Assembly: GCA_964465915.1 (NCBI GenBank)
Contig: CAYXMJ010000140.1
Location: 1 to 8,370 of the forward strand
DNA from: CAVPHV01 sp964465915
GTDB lineage: Bacteria > Actinomycetota > Acidimicrobiia > Spongiisociales > UBA5794
Reading direction: 5' to 3'
Length of the DNA stretch: 8,370 nucleotides
The translations under genes and the position numbers were made by a program. Shown here piece by piece: positions 1 through 5,162 of this stretch. Numbering within the stretch: position 1 is the first letter of the stretch; the number at the start of each line of letters is the position of its first letter. Under the pieces are notes generated by a model. The model was not told the origin of the DNA. It saw only the letters and a program-made list of their open reading frames with translations, and did no database searches.

Positions 1-1
1 C

Positions 2-124
2 GTGATGGGGGACAACCGCGGATCGTCGCTCGACAGCCGCAGTACCGGGCCGATTCACGGGGACCGCATTGTGGGGCGGGCCTTTGTGATCATCTGGCCT
101 CCCAGTCGGTGGAGCGGGCTGTAG
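2..124 (+). CDS. lepB: Type I signal peptidase, 3' end only (copy 1)
   Basis: Only the last 40 codons and the TAG stop are in the window; the rest lies upstream. The fragment opens with the family's C-terminal box (GDNRGSSLDSR), followed by GRAFVIIWPPSRW, the usual end of an actinobacterial type I signal peptidase. The enzyme is a membrane-anchored Ser/Lys protease that removes signal peptides from Sec and Tat substrates outside the membrane. The catalytic Ser and Lys are outside the window, so activity cannot be judged. The fragment is 30/40 identical to the C-terminus of the complete signal peptidase at 839-1537, and the genes share a 23-base identical DNA run (77-99 and 1490-1512), so they are paralogues. 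A glycosylase gene starts 40 bases downstream. Confidence 0.93.
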   Translation: MMGDNRGSSLDSRSTGPIHGDRIVGRAFVIIWPPSRWSGL

Positions 125-153
125 CCGGCCCGTCACCCTGTCGTCGGCTCCCG

Positions 154-159
154 TACCGT
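154..159 (+). promoter_or_regulatory. Candidate -10 element for a leaderless glycosylase mRNA
   Basis: TACCGT fits the TANNNT -10 consensus and ends 5 bases before the ATG at 165. Transcription would then begin at or next to the start codon. No Shine-Dalgarno sequence lies upstream of that ATG. No good -35 hexamer is visible at the right distance, so read-through from the upstream signal peptidase gene is the alternative. Confidence 0.4.
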
Positions 160-164
160 GCCTG

Positions 165-800
165 ATGCTTGAAGTCATCACATCACGCCGCCTCCGAACC
201 GGCGTTGAATGGCTTGCGGCGCGCGACGCCGACTTGGCCCGTCTTGTCGTTCGCAATGGCGTCCCCCCGTTATGGCGCCGCAAACCTGGGTTTGCGACCG
301 CGGTCCTGATAGTCCTCGAACAGCAGGTTTCGTTGGCTTCGGCTCGAGCTGCGTTTGATCGGTTGGTGGGAGCCTTGGGCGAGGTTGAGCCGGCCGGCTT
401 CCTGTCGCTCGATGACGTCGAATTGCGAGCGATCGGGTTTAGCCGGCAAAAGGCCGGATACTGCCGCGGACTCGCCTCGGGCCTACTCGACGGTTCCATC
501 GATCTCGACGCCCTCGTATCTCTCGATGACGACGAGGCCCGCCGCCGGCTCATCGGTATTCGAGGGATCGGGCCGTGGACGGCTGACGTCTACCTCATGT
601 TCGCCCTCGGGCGGATCGATACGTGGCCGCCGGGCGATCGGGCATTGCTGGTGTCGTTGGGGCGAGCCAAAGGTCTAGATGACGTTCCCACCTCACAGGT
701 TGCAGTCGGGATGGCCGAGGCGTGGCGTCCCTGGCGGTCGGTCGCCGCCCGCTTGCTCTGGCACGACTACCTGGGCGGCCCAGATGCGGTCGCCCCATGA
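165..800 (+). CDS. HhH-GPD DNA glycosylase, AlkA/3-methyladenine type
   Basis: This 211-residue protein should excise alkylated bases such as 3-methyladenine in base-excision repair. The helix-hairpin-helix is at about residues 129-140 (IGIRGIGPWTA), followed by the Gly/Pro-Asp element PPGDRAL. Asp158 there aligns with the catalytic Asp of AlkA (LPDD in E. coli). The segment AVLIVLEQQVSLASA (about 46-60) matches the first conserved helix of the fold. The protein is shorter than E. coli AlkA (about 280 residues) and lacks its N-terminal beta domain, as many short bacterial homologues do. There is no Cys4 iron-sulphur motif, which argues against EndoIII/MutY. The ATG at 165 is the only sensible start, and it lacks a Shine-Dalgarno sequence. 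The gene sits between two signal peptidase genes, an unusual place for a repair enzyme. Substrate range is inferred from family only. Confidence 0.88.
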   Translation: MLEVITSRRLRTGVEWLAARDADLARLVVRNGVPPLWRRKPGFATAVLIVLEQQVSLASARAAFDRLVGALGEVEPAGFLSLDDVELRAIGFSRQKAGYCRGLASGLLDGSIDLDALVSLDDDEARRRLIGIRGIGPWTADVYLMFALGRIDTWPPGDRALLVSLGRAKGLDDVPTSQVAVGMAEAWRPWRSVAARLLWHDYLGGPDAVAP

Positions 801-824
801 CGGTGGATTGACGCTGTGCTGGGG

Positions 825-830
825 TAGGGT
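825..830 (+). promoter_or_regulatory. Candidate -10 element upstream of the second lepB
   Basis: TAGGGT ends 8 bases before the GTG at 839, which would give a transcript starting at the initiation codon. TTGACG at 808-813 resembles a -35 box, but it is only 11 bases away, too close for a standard promoter. The surrounding G-rich stretch (821-829) could alternatively serve as a weak ribosome-binding site. Confidence 0.4.
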
Positions 831-838
831 CGGCGCCG

Positions 839-1537
839 GTGACCACCCCAAAGCTCGACTCGTTGCCGTCCGATCTCACGGATCTCTTCTCCGGTGCGCA
901 CGAGGCCGTTGCCGAGATGCGCTCGACGGCGCGGGACGAAGCCGATCAGGCTGCGGCCGAGCGGTCGTTCTGGAGAGAGCTGCCGCTGCTGCTTCTGGTC
1001 GCGCTGGTCGCAGCCGTTCTGCTGAAGACCTTCGTTCTCCAGTCCTTCTTCATCCCGTCTGAGTCGATGGTGGAGACACTCCAAGTCAACGACCGGATCA
1101 TGGTCAACAAGCTCTCCTACCGTTTTGGTGAAATCAAGCGCGGCCAAGTGATCGTCTTCGACGACCCCAACGACGAAGGAGCCGATGGCGAGTCGTTGCT
1201 GGGTGCGGCGCTGCGGAATGTCGCAGAATCGGTTGGCCTTTCGGCGCCCCGGTCGGAGTTCATCAAGCGGGTCATCGCGCTTGCGGGCGAGACGATCGAG
1301 ATCAGCGGTGGGGTTGTCTTGATCGACGGTGCGTCAATTGAGGAGCCATACCTGGCGCCCGGGGTCCGGATGTCGGACTTCGGCCCGGAACTGATACCCG
1401 AGGGGCATGTGTTTGTCATGGGCGACAACCGACCCTTGAGTTCGGATAGTCGGGTCTTCGGTCCAATTCCGGCAGATGACGTGGTCGGTCGGGCCTTTGT
1501 GATCATCTGGCCACCGAGCCGTTGGGGCGGTTTGTGA
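839..1537 (+). CDS. lepB: Type I signal peptidase (copy 2, complete)
   Basis: This is a 232-residue membrane-anchored serine protease that releases exported proteins by cutting their signal peptides on the outer face of the membrane. It has a hydrophilic cytoplasmic N-terminus (1-46) and one transmembrane helix (about 48-66, LPLLLLVALVAAVLL). The catalytic serine box is PSESM, with Ser76 as nucleophile. The lysine box is FIKRVIALAGE, with Lys143 as general base, and the C-terminal box is GDNRPLSSDSR (195-205). All core residues are present, so it should be active. The start is GTG at 839, because the protein then has a full N-terminus and no better ATG precedes the membrane helix. It is paralogous to the truncated copy at the window's left edge. 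Exported proteins encoded further right (3531, 5163 and 7732) illustrate the kind of substrate it could have, though no specific link is shown. Confidence 0.95.
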   Translation: MTTPKLDSLPSDLTDLFSGAHEAVAEMRSTARDEADQAAAERSFWRELPLLLLVALVAAVLLKTFVLQSFFIPSESMVETLQVNDRIMVNKLSYRFGEIKRGQVIVFDDPNDEGADGESLLGAALRNVAESVGLSAPRSEFIKRVIALAGETIEISGGVVLIDGASIEEPYLAPGVRMSDFGPELIPEGHVFVMGDNRPLSSDSRVFGPIPADDVVGRAFVIIWPPSRWGGL

Positions 1538-1603
1538 TGGCTTCCCGAGGGGTCCGGCCGCACTGCCTTGTCATACGCCGGTGCTATCACTGGGCGCGAA
1601 GCC

Positions 1604-1631
1604 TTGACCCGGTGGGTTTCAGAGCTAGCCT
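1604..1631 (+). promoter_or_regulatory. Promoter for the DUF2469-yraN pair
   Basis: TTGACC (1604-1609) and TAGCCT (1626-1631) are separated by 16 bases, close to the housekeeping sigma consensus (TTGACA, TANNNT). Transcription would start near 1638, leaving a leader of about 28 bases that carries the GGAGA ribosome-binding site (1656-1660) in front of the ATG at 1667. The 129-base gap after lepB supports an independent promoter here. Confidence 0.6.
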
Positions 1632-1666
1632 GCTGGCCACTTCGCACCGATTGATGGAGAACGCCG

Positions 1667-1963
1667 ATGGCTGAAGAGGATCTCGAGAGATACGAGACCG
1701 ACGTAGAACTGAAGATCTACAAGGAGTACCGCGATGTACTCCCTATGTTCCGATACGTCATCGAAACGGAGCGGCGTTTCTACCTCGCCAACGGTGTCGA
1801 GCTCAACACCCGCCGGGTCGACGGTTCCGTGTACTTCGAACTCGAACTGGATGACGCCTGGGTATGGGACATGTATCGCCCGGCCCGTTTCGTGAAGCGG
1901 GTGAAGGTCATGACGTTTCGCGACGTCAACATCGAAGAGCTGGAGCAGACCAACCAGCTCTGA
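1667..1963 (+). CDS. DUF2469 family protein (conserved actinobacterial)
   Basis: This 98-residue soluble acidic protein is strongly conserved in actinobacteria; I recognise it as the counterpart of mycobacterial Rv2901c. Diagnostic segments are EDLERYETDVELKIYKEYRD (residues 3-22), ETERRFYLANGVE, and the C-terminal DDAWVWDMYRPARFVKRVKV followed by DVNIEELE. There is no signal peptide or membrane segment. The molecular function is unknown to me. The family lies near rplS, lepB, rnhB and yraN in mycobacteria, which suggests a housekeeping role, but that is inference. The ATG at 1667 has GGAGA six bases upstream. The stop codon overlaps the probable CTG start of yraN, so the two are likely co-translated. 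The length is normal for the family. Confidence 0.93.
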   Translation: MAEEDLERYETDVELKIYKEYRDVLPMFRYVIETERRFYLANGVELNTRRVDGSVYFELELDDAWVWDMYRPARFVKRVKVMTFRDVNIEELEQTNQL

Positions 1964-2307
1964 CGCCTGCCGAGCATCGACGCCGCCTCGGCGCGTTCGG
2001 TGAGAGCGTCGCTGCCCGATTTCTGACGGCTCGCGGTGGAGCGATCTTGGCGAGCAACGTTGCCGTCGGTCGTGGTGAAATCGATCTTCTGGTCCGCTTT
2101 GGTCGCACCGTCGCTGCCATCGAGGTGAAGACCATCATTCCCAGCGTGCCGAGTGATGAGCCGTTGGATCACTTCACCCCGGCCAAGGCACGGCAGGTGA
2201 GCCAACTGGCCGCCAGCCTCAAACCCCCCGTGTATCGCGTCGACGTGGTTGGAGTCACGGTGCGTCGCCGGGGGGTCGACATAAGGTGGTTGCCGTACGC
2301 CTGCTGA
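1960..2307 (+). CDS. yraN: YraN family (UPF0102) nuclease-fold protein, probable CTG start
   Basis: YraN proteins have a restriction-endonuclease-like PD-(D/E)XK fold and are often found near comM and dprA; their exact role is unsettled. From CTG 1960 the product has 115 residues, normal for the family. Visible motifs are an N-terminal FGESVAARFL helix, GEIDLL (Asp42), EVKT (Glu55, Lys57), and later FTPAKARQV and DVVGV. Start choice: the only in-frame ATG (1864) lies about 100 bases inside DUF2469, and no in-frame GTG or TTG occurs between it and the conserved region. CTG 1960-1962 overlaps the upstream TGA as CTGA and gives an N-terminus (TPAEHRRRLG) like that of typical homologues. A GGAG at 1942-1945 lies 14 bases upstream, somewhat far, so translational coupling to DUF2469 is likely. 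The identity is firm; the exact start is inferred. Confidence 0.85.
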   Translation: MTPAEHRRRLGAFGESVAARFLTARGGAILASNVAVGRGEIDLLVRFGRTVAAIEVKTIIPSVPSDEPLDHFTPAKARQVSQLAASLKPPVYRVDVVGVTVRRRGVDIRWLPYAC

Positions 2308-2308
2308 C

Positions 2309-2330
2309 GCGCCGTCACATGCGGCGGCGC
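2309..2330. terminator. GC hairpin across convergent gene ends (weak bidirectional terminator)
   Basis: GCGCCG (2309-2314) and CGGCGC (2325-2330) form a perfect 6-bp stem with a 10-base loop. It covers the stop codon of the minus-strand zinc-ribbon gene and begins 2 bases after the yraN stop. There is no T-tract on either side, so it is not a classical intrinsic terminator. It could slow converging polymerases, or be a chance feature of GC-rich DNA. Confidence 0.3.
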
Positions 2331-2512
2331 TGCTCCTTGTACCAGCATCCGCGGTGCCAATGGCGGCGCAGTTCCGGGGTCCACTCCGGGACGACGACCA
2401 AGTGGCCGGTGCCGGGGGTGATCGTCGACTCGCACCCCGGACAGGTATAGGCCTTCCGAGCCTGATACGGCTGGATGACGTTGACGACCTCAGGGTCGAG
2501 CGAGGAGGACAT
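2315..2512 (-). CDS. Small zinc-ribbon protein with HWHxxCW motif (hypothetical)
   Basis: This 65-residue basic protein carries a CPGC knuckle (Cys24, Cys27), a GTGH segment (His37) and a C-terminal HWHRGCW (His51, His53, Cys56), enough to hold a zinc ion. The layout YTCPGC...PGTGHLVVVPE...RRHWHRGCW matches a small conserved actinobacterial family that is often labelled only hypothetical or 'ATP/GTP-binding protein'; no biochemical role is known to me. The start is ATG at 2510-2512. The longer open frame upstream has no family-like sequence and would overlap the divergent crotonase gene. No Shine-Dalgarno sequence precedes the ATG, but the gene begins 11 bases after the stop of the 36-residue membrane protein, so the two probably share one transcript. 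It converges on yraN with 7 bases between the stop codons. Confidence 0.78.
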   Translation of the reverse strand: MSSSLDPEVVNVIQPYQARKAYTCPGCESTITPGTGHLVVVPEWTPELRRHWHRGCWYKEQRRRM

Positions 2513-2523
2513 CGGTTCGAAGC

Positions 2524-2634
2524 TCACCCGAAGAAGCCCCAGATAACCAGCACCGCTACGACGACGAGGAAACCGGCTACGAGAGCCCAGTCGAGTAGCG
2601 ACTTGCGCTGCTGGCGGAACGGATTGAGACCCAC
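2524..2634 (-). CDS. 36-residue single-helix membrane protein
   Basis: The predicted product begins with a short basic, NPFR-containing stretch (GLNPFRQQRKS) and then has one hydrophobic helix, LLDWALVAGFLVVVAVLVIW (about residues 13-32), ending GFFG. By the positive-inside rule the basic N-terminus faces the cytoplasm. The start is GTG at 2632-2634. It has no Shine-Dalgarno sequence, but TACCAT lies 7 bases upstream on the minus strand, as expected for a leaderless transcript. Support comes from the sharp charge/hydrophobic layout, a stop codon directly after the helix, and the close, same-strand zinc-ribbon gene. I recall similar NPFR-plus-helix mini-proteins in actinobacteria but cannot name a family or function. 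Because it is so short, an artefact cannot be excluded. Confidence 0.6.
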   Translation of the reverse strand: MGLNPFRQQRKSLLDWALVAGFLVVVAVLVIWGFFG

Positions 2635-2641
2635 GGCGGCG

Positions 2642-2675
2642 ATGGTAGGCCGTGGGTCGCCCGAACCCGTAAGCT
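2642..2675. promoter_or_regulatory. Divergent promoter region, two leaderless-type -10 elements
   Basis: Two start codons face away from each other with 49 bases between them. On the minus strand TACCAT (2647-2642) ends 7 bases before the GTG of the membrane mini-protein. On the plus strand TAAGCT (2670-2675) ends 8 bases before the ATG of the crotonase gene. Neither gene has a Shine-Dalgarno sequence. An imperfect palindrome (GGGT at 2654-2657, ACCC at 2665-2668) lies between the two elements and could be a shared operator. The -35 boxes are not convincing. Confidence 0.5.
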
Positions 2676-2683
2676 TTCCGGCT

Positions 2684-3481
2684 ATGACCACCAACGGATT
2701 CCTTCTCATGGCCGACGATGGGCCGGTCAGGACGCTGATCATCAACAATCCGCAACGCAAGAACGCGGTGCCGAGTGACCGGTGGGACGACCTGGCTGAA
2801 GCTTTCGTCGACTTCGAGCGTTCAGACCAGCGTGTCATGGTCGTCACCGGTTCGGGAAGCGACTTCTGCGCCGGAGCGGACCTCAGCCCGGCAGCCATGC
2901 CTGGGGGAGGATCCGCCCCAAGCGCTGCCGAGAACCTGGCCACGATGGCAGCACCCGGCGGTGCGGCAACCGCGCTTCACCGCCTGTCCAAGCCGACGAT
3001 CGCCGCCGTCGACGGCGTTGCAGTCGGCGCCGGGATGAACCTTGCGCTGGGTTGCGACATCATCGTCGCCACCGAGCGATCACAGTTCTCCGAGATCTTC
3101 GTGCAGCGCGGGCTGACGCTCGACTTTGGAGGGACCTGGCTGCTGCCCCGTCTGGTGGGGCTGGCGAAGGCTCGTGAGCTGGCGCTGACCGGGCGTATGG
3201 TCGACGCCGCCGAGGCGCTCGAGATCGGGCTTGTCGCCCGGGTGGTGGCCCCCGACTTCCTGCTCGAGACGGCCGCTGCCCTTGCCAAGGAGCTTGCGGC
3301 CGGGGCGCCGTTGGCGCAGCGGTTCATCAAGATCGGCCTCGACCGTTCCACGACGATGACGTTCGAGCAGGCGATCCAGTTCGAGGACCAGGCCCAGGCC
3401 GTTCTCCTCGCTTCGCAGGACTTCGCCGAGGGCGTTCGGGCGTTCCTGGCCAAGGAGCGTCCCGAGTTCGAAGGACGCTGA
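2684..3481 (+). CDS. Enoyl-CoA hydratase/isomerase (crotonase) family protein
   Basis: This 265-residue crotonase-fold protein acts on acyl-CoA thioesters, probably in fatty-acid or aromatic degradation. Features: N-terminal strand VRTLIINNPQRKNAV; first oxyanion-hole segment FCAGADL (61-67); second segment AVDGVAVGAGMNLALGCDI (108-126); FGGTWLLPRLVG (148-159); and a C-terminal helical tail ending RAFLAKERPEF. Against rat mitochondrial hydratase, both catalytic glutamates are missing: Glu144 is Asn119, and the Glu164 position falls on Phe139. Asp147 (LTLDFGG) sits where isomerase-type members such as PaaG relatives use an Asp. A delta3-delta2-enoyl-CoA isomerase or other crotonase reaction is therefore more likely than plain hydration. 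The ATG at 2684 is chosen because the family N-terminus begins there; an upstream in-frame extension has no family-like sequence and overlaps the divergent genes. The physiological substrate cannot be read from the sequence. Confidence 0.9.
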   Translation: MTTNGFLLMADDGPVRTLIINNPQRKNAVPSDRWDDLAEAFVDFERSDQRVMVVTGSGSDFCAGADLSPAAMPGGGSAPSAAENLATMAAPGGAATALHRLSKPTIAAVDGVAVGAGMNLALGCDIIVATERSQFSEIFVQRGLTLDFGGTWLLPRLVGLAKARELALTGRMVDAAEALEIGLVARVVAPDFLLETAAALAKELAAGAPLAQRFIKIGLDRSTTMTFEQAIQFEDQAQAVLLASQDFAEGVRAFLAKERPEFEGR

Positions 3482-3521
3482 CCGCCCGGTCGTCGGGAAC
3501 GAAATCGCAAGTGGTCGGGTT

Positions 3522-3528
3522 GGGGGAG
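3522..3528 (+). promoter_or_regulatory. Unusually close ribosome-binding site
   Basis: GGGGGAG is the only Shine-Dalgarno-like sequence in front of the DUF3179 gene and ends just 2 bases before its ATG at 3531, closer than the usual 5-9. No other in-frame start lies nearby; the upstream GTG (3511) and TTG (3520) lie in a frame that stops at once. The ATG is therefore kept. Confidence 0.5.
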
Positions 3529-3530
3529 TC

Positions 3531-5012
3531 ATGAGTCGAACAGCTCTGCTCGCGCTTGGCGTCACGGCGATCGCCGCAGTGGTGCTGCTCCTTGCGCTCG
3601 GGCCGGGCGAAGTCGACGATCCGGCTGCCGAGGCGCTGGCGCGTGATGCGGCCGAGCAGGCCGAGCGGCAGGCAGAGGCGGATTCCCGCCGGACAATTAC
3701 GACAACGGTGCCGCCGCCGGAGGAGATCACCACGACCTTGGTTCCACTCGAGGTGAGCGCTGACGAGCTGCACGGCGCAACTATGGACTTCCTGGCGGGC
3801 CCCGACCCGGCTGCCTTGCTGCCCCTCTTTGCGGCGATGGGTGATACCGGCGACCCCCGTTGGGTCCCGTACATTCTCGATCTGCGGCTCTATGCCACGG
3901 CTGAGGTCTTTCTGGCCGGCCGCCATGCCTTGCAGCAGGTCACCGGAGACCCGGGTCCCGACGACCTCGTGGAGGCCCACCGCTACTACGGCAGGTGGAT
4001 GTACGACAACGAGGTTGACCCCGGTGTCGAATACATCGACTTCAAGGCCACCCTGTACACCGCGATCGACAACCGGTTCGGCGCGCTGCTGCGGCAGATC
4101 GCCGATCCGGTGCTCGTCGCCCAGCTGCAATGGGGTGGGGTCCTGGTTGGCGGGATACCCGAGCTGGACGAGCAAGACACCATCTCGGTCGCAGCGGCCG
4201 ACTACATGGAAACGGATGAGCTCACTTTTGGCGCCGTCGTGAATGGTGCCGCGCGGTCCTATCCCCACCGCATTCTCGACCACCACGAACTGGCCAACGA
4301 CACGCTGGGAGGCGAGCCGGTGGCACTAGTGAACTGCACCCTGTGCCGCACCGGGGTGCTCTACAGCCGACGGGTGGGCGATGCTGTGCTCGACTTCCAG
4401 ACCTCCGGGCTGCTGTGGAACTCCAACAAGGTCATGATGGATCGACAAACCGGCAGCCTTTGGGAGCAACTCACCGGTGAAGCTCTCGCCGGCGACTACA
4501 CCGGTACGGTGCTTGATCGGTTCCCGCTGACGGTGACTCTCTATGGGGACTGGATCGCAGAGCACCCCGAGAGCGACGTCGTGTCGATTCCCGCCGACGG
4601 TCGGTATTCCTACCAGCCGGGAGATGCATACGCCGACTACTACAGGACTGATGTGCTGTGGTTCCCTACCTTCTCGGTGCCCGATTCCATTCGGGAGAAG
4701 GCAGAGGTGGCCACGCTGGACTGGAACGGCGCCCGTCTGGCAGTCGAAGTGTCGGTGCTCGCCGAGCAGGGCCCTCAGCTCCTCACCGTCGGGGACGGCA
4801 CCGTCGTCGCAGTGCCGACCAACGGCGGCGCTCGTTTCTACGTGGCCGGAGACACCATTCTGGTCGAGTCCGACCTGGTCGAAGCCCAAGCCGACGAGGC
4901 ATTTCTGGTACTGGCCGACGGCACGCGACTCGCGCGTTTGGTTAGCGGTCACTCCTTCTGGTTCGCCTGGTACGGGGCCTTCCCGGACACTGCCTGGTGG
5001 CCATCGAGCTGA
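3531..5012 (+). CDS. Membrane-anchored DUF3179 domain protein
   Basis: This 493-residue protein is predicted to face the outside of the membrane. It starts with a hydrophobic signal-anchor (about residues 4-24), followed by an Ala/Glu-rich stretch (31-52) and a Thr/Pro-rich linker (54-72, including TITTTVPPPEE). A helical region of unknown type (about 75-210) comes next. The DUF3179 core (about 220-485) shows YPHRILDHHELANDTLGG, VALVNCTLCRTGVLYSR, TSGLLWNSNKVMMDRQTGSL and a C-terminal SFWFAWYGAFP. The CxxC (Cys269, Cys272) and the His residues at 246, 251 and 252 are typical of the family and suggest metal binding or redox chemistry, but no activity is established to my knowledge. No AXAA cleavage motif or lipobox is obvious, so I favour an uncleaved anchor. 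The gene lies 49 bases after the crotonase and 150 bases before an RTX protein; a shared extracytoplasmic role is only a guess. Confidence 0.88.
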   Translation: MSRTALLALGVTAIAAVVLLLALGPGEVDDPAAEALARDAAEQAERQAEADSRRTITTTVPPPEEITTTLVPLEVSADELHGATMDFLAGPDPAALLPLFAAMGDTGDPRWVPYILDLRLYATAEVFLAGRHALQQVTGDPGPDDLVEAHRYYGRWMYDNEVDPGVEYIDFKATLYTAIDNRFGALLRQIADPVLVAQLQWGGVLVGGIPELDEQDTISVAAADYMETDELTFGAVVNGAARSYPHRILDHHELANDTLGGEPVALVNCTLCRTGVLYSRRVGDAVLDFQTSGLLWNSNKVMMDRQTGSLWEQLTGEALAGDYTGTVLDRFPLTVTLYGDWIAEHPESDVVSIPADGRYSYQPGDAYADYYRTDVLWFPTFSVPDSIREKAEVATLDWNGARLAVEVSVLAEQGPQLLTVGDGTVVAVPTNGGARFYVAGDTILVESDLVEAQADEAFLVLADGTRLARLVSGHSFWFAWYGAFPDTAWWPSS

Positions 5013-5071
5013 GTCGATCGAAGGTCGGCTGAGGGCAGAGAACCGCGGATTTTGGGCGAGTTGTGGGGGAT

Positions 5072-5089
5072 GACTATTGCCACATAGTC
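5072..5089. repeat. 6-bp inverted repeat just upstream of an RTX gene promoter
   Basis: GACTAT (5072-5077) and ATAGTC (5084-5089) are perfect inverted arms around a 6-base spacer (TGCCAC). Two more G:C pairs can form beyond a small bulge. The right arm ends two bases before the -35 hexamer TTGTCG. That location suits a dimeric regulator acting on the RTX gene, or a short hairpin at the end of the DUF3179 transcript. There is no T-tract, which favours the operator idea. Confidence 0.45.
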
Positions 5090-5091
5090 CC

Positions 5092-5119
5092 TTGTCGAAA
5101 TCGCGAGGTTCGGTACAGT
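5092..5119 (+). promoter_or_regulatory. Promoter of the P-domain/RTX gene
   Basis: TTGTCG (5092-5097) and TACAGT (5114-5119) with a 16-base spacer form a plausible housekeeping-type promoter. The predicted transcription start near 5126 leaves a leader of about 37 bases containing the strong ribosome-binding site at 5150-5155. It also places the GTG at 5118, which could extend the frame, inside the -10 element, ruling that start out. Confidence 0.55.
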
Positions 5120-5149
5120 GATTAGATGTTCCCCGGCCAGGGACTGTTC

Positions 5150-5155
5150 AAGGAG
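5150..5155 (+). promoter_or_regulatory. Ribosome-binding site that sets the RTX gene start
   Basis: AAGGAG lies 7 bases before the ATG at 5163, an ideal arrangement. The protein from that ATG opens directly with a basic signal peptide, whereas the longer frame from GTG 5118 would add 15 residues that spoil it. Confidence 0.75.
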
Positions 5156-5162
5156 TATCTCG

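Noticed and set aside
1864..1959. ATG 1864 as the yraN start
   Set aside because: It lies deep inside DUF2469, and the extra 32 residues are a frame-shifted shadow of that gene with no match to YraN N-termini.
2354..2683. 110-codon N-terminal extension of the crotonase
   Set aside because: It has no crotonase sequence, overlaps two plausible minus-strand genes, and the family N-terminus begins at ATG 2684 with a -10-like element just upstream.
3485..3497. CCCG/CGGG hairpin after the crotonase stop as a terminator
   Set aside because: It is only a 4-bp stem without a T-tract; such pairs are frequent in DNA of this composition.
3327..4286. 319-codon minus-strand open frame across the crotonase and DUF3179 genes
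   Set aside because: It spans two well-supported plus-strand genes and has no family-like motifs; it is typical of GC-rich DNA.
5118..5162. GTG 5118 as the start of the P-domain/RTX protein
   Set aside because: It falls inside the probable -10 hexamer, has no ribosome-binding site, and would place 15 residues in front of a clean signal peptide.
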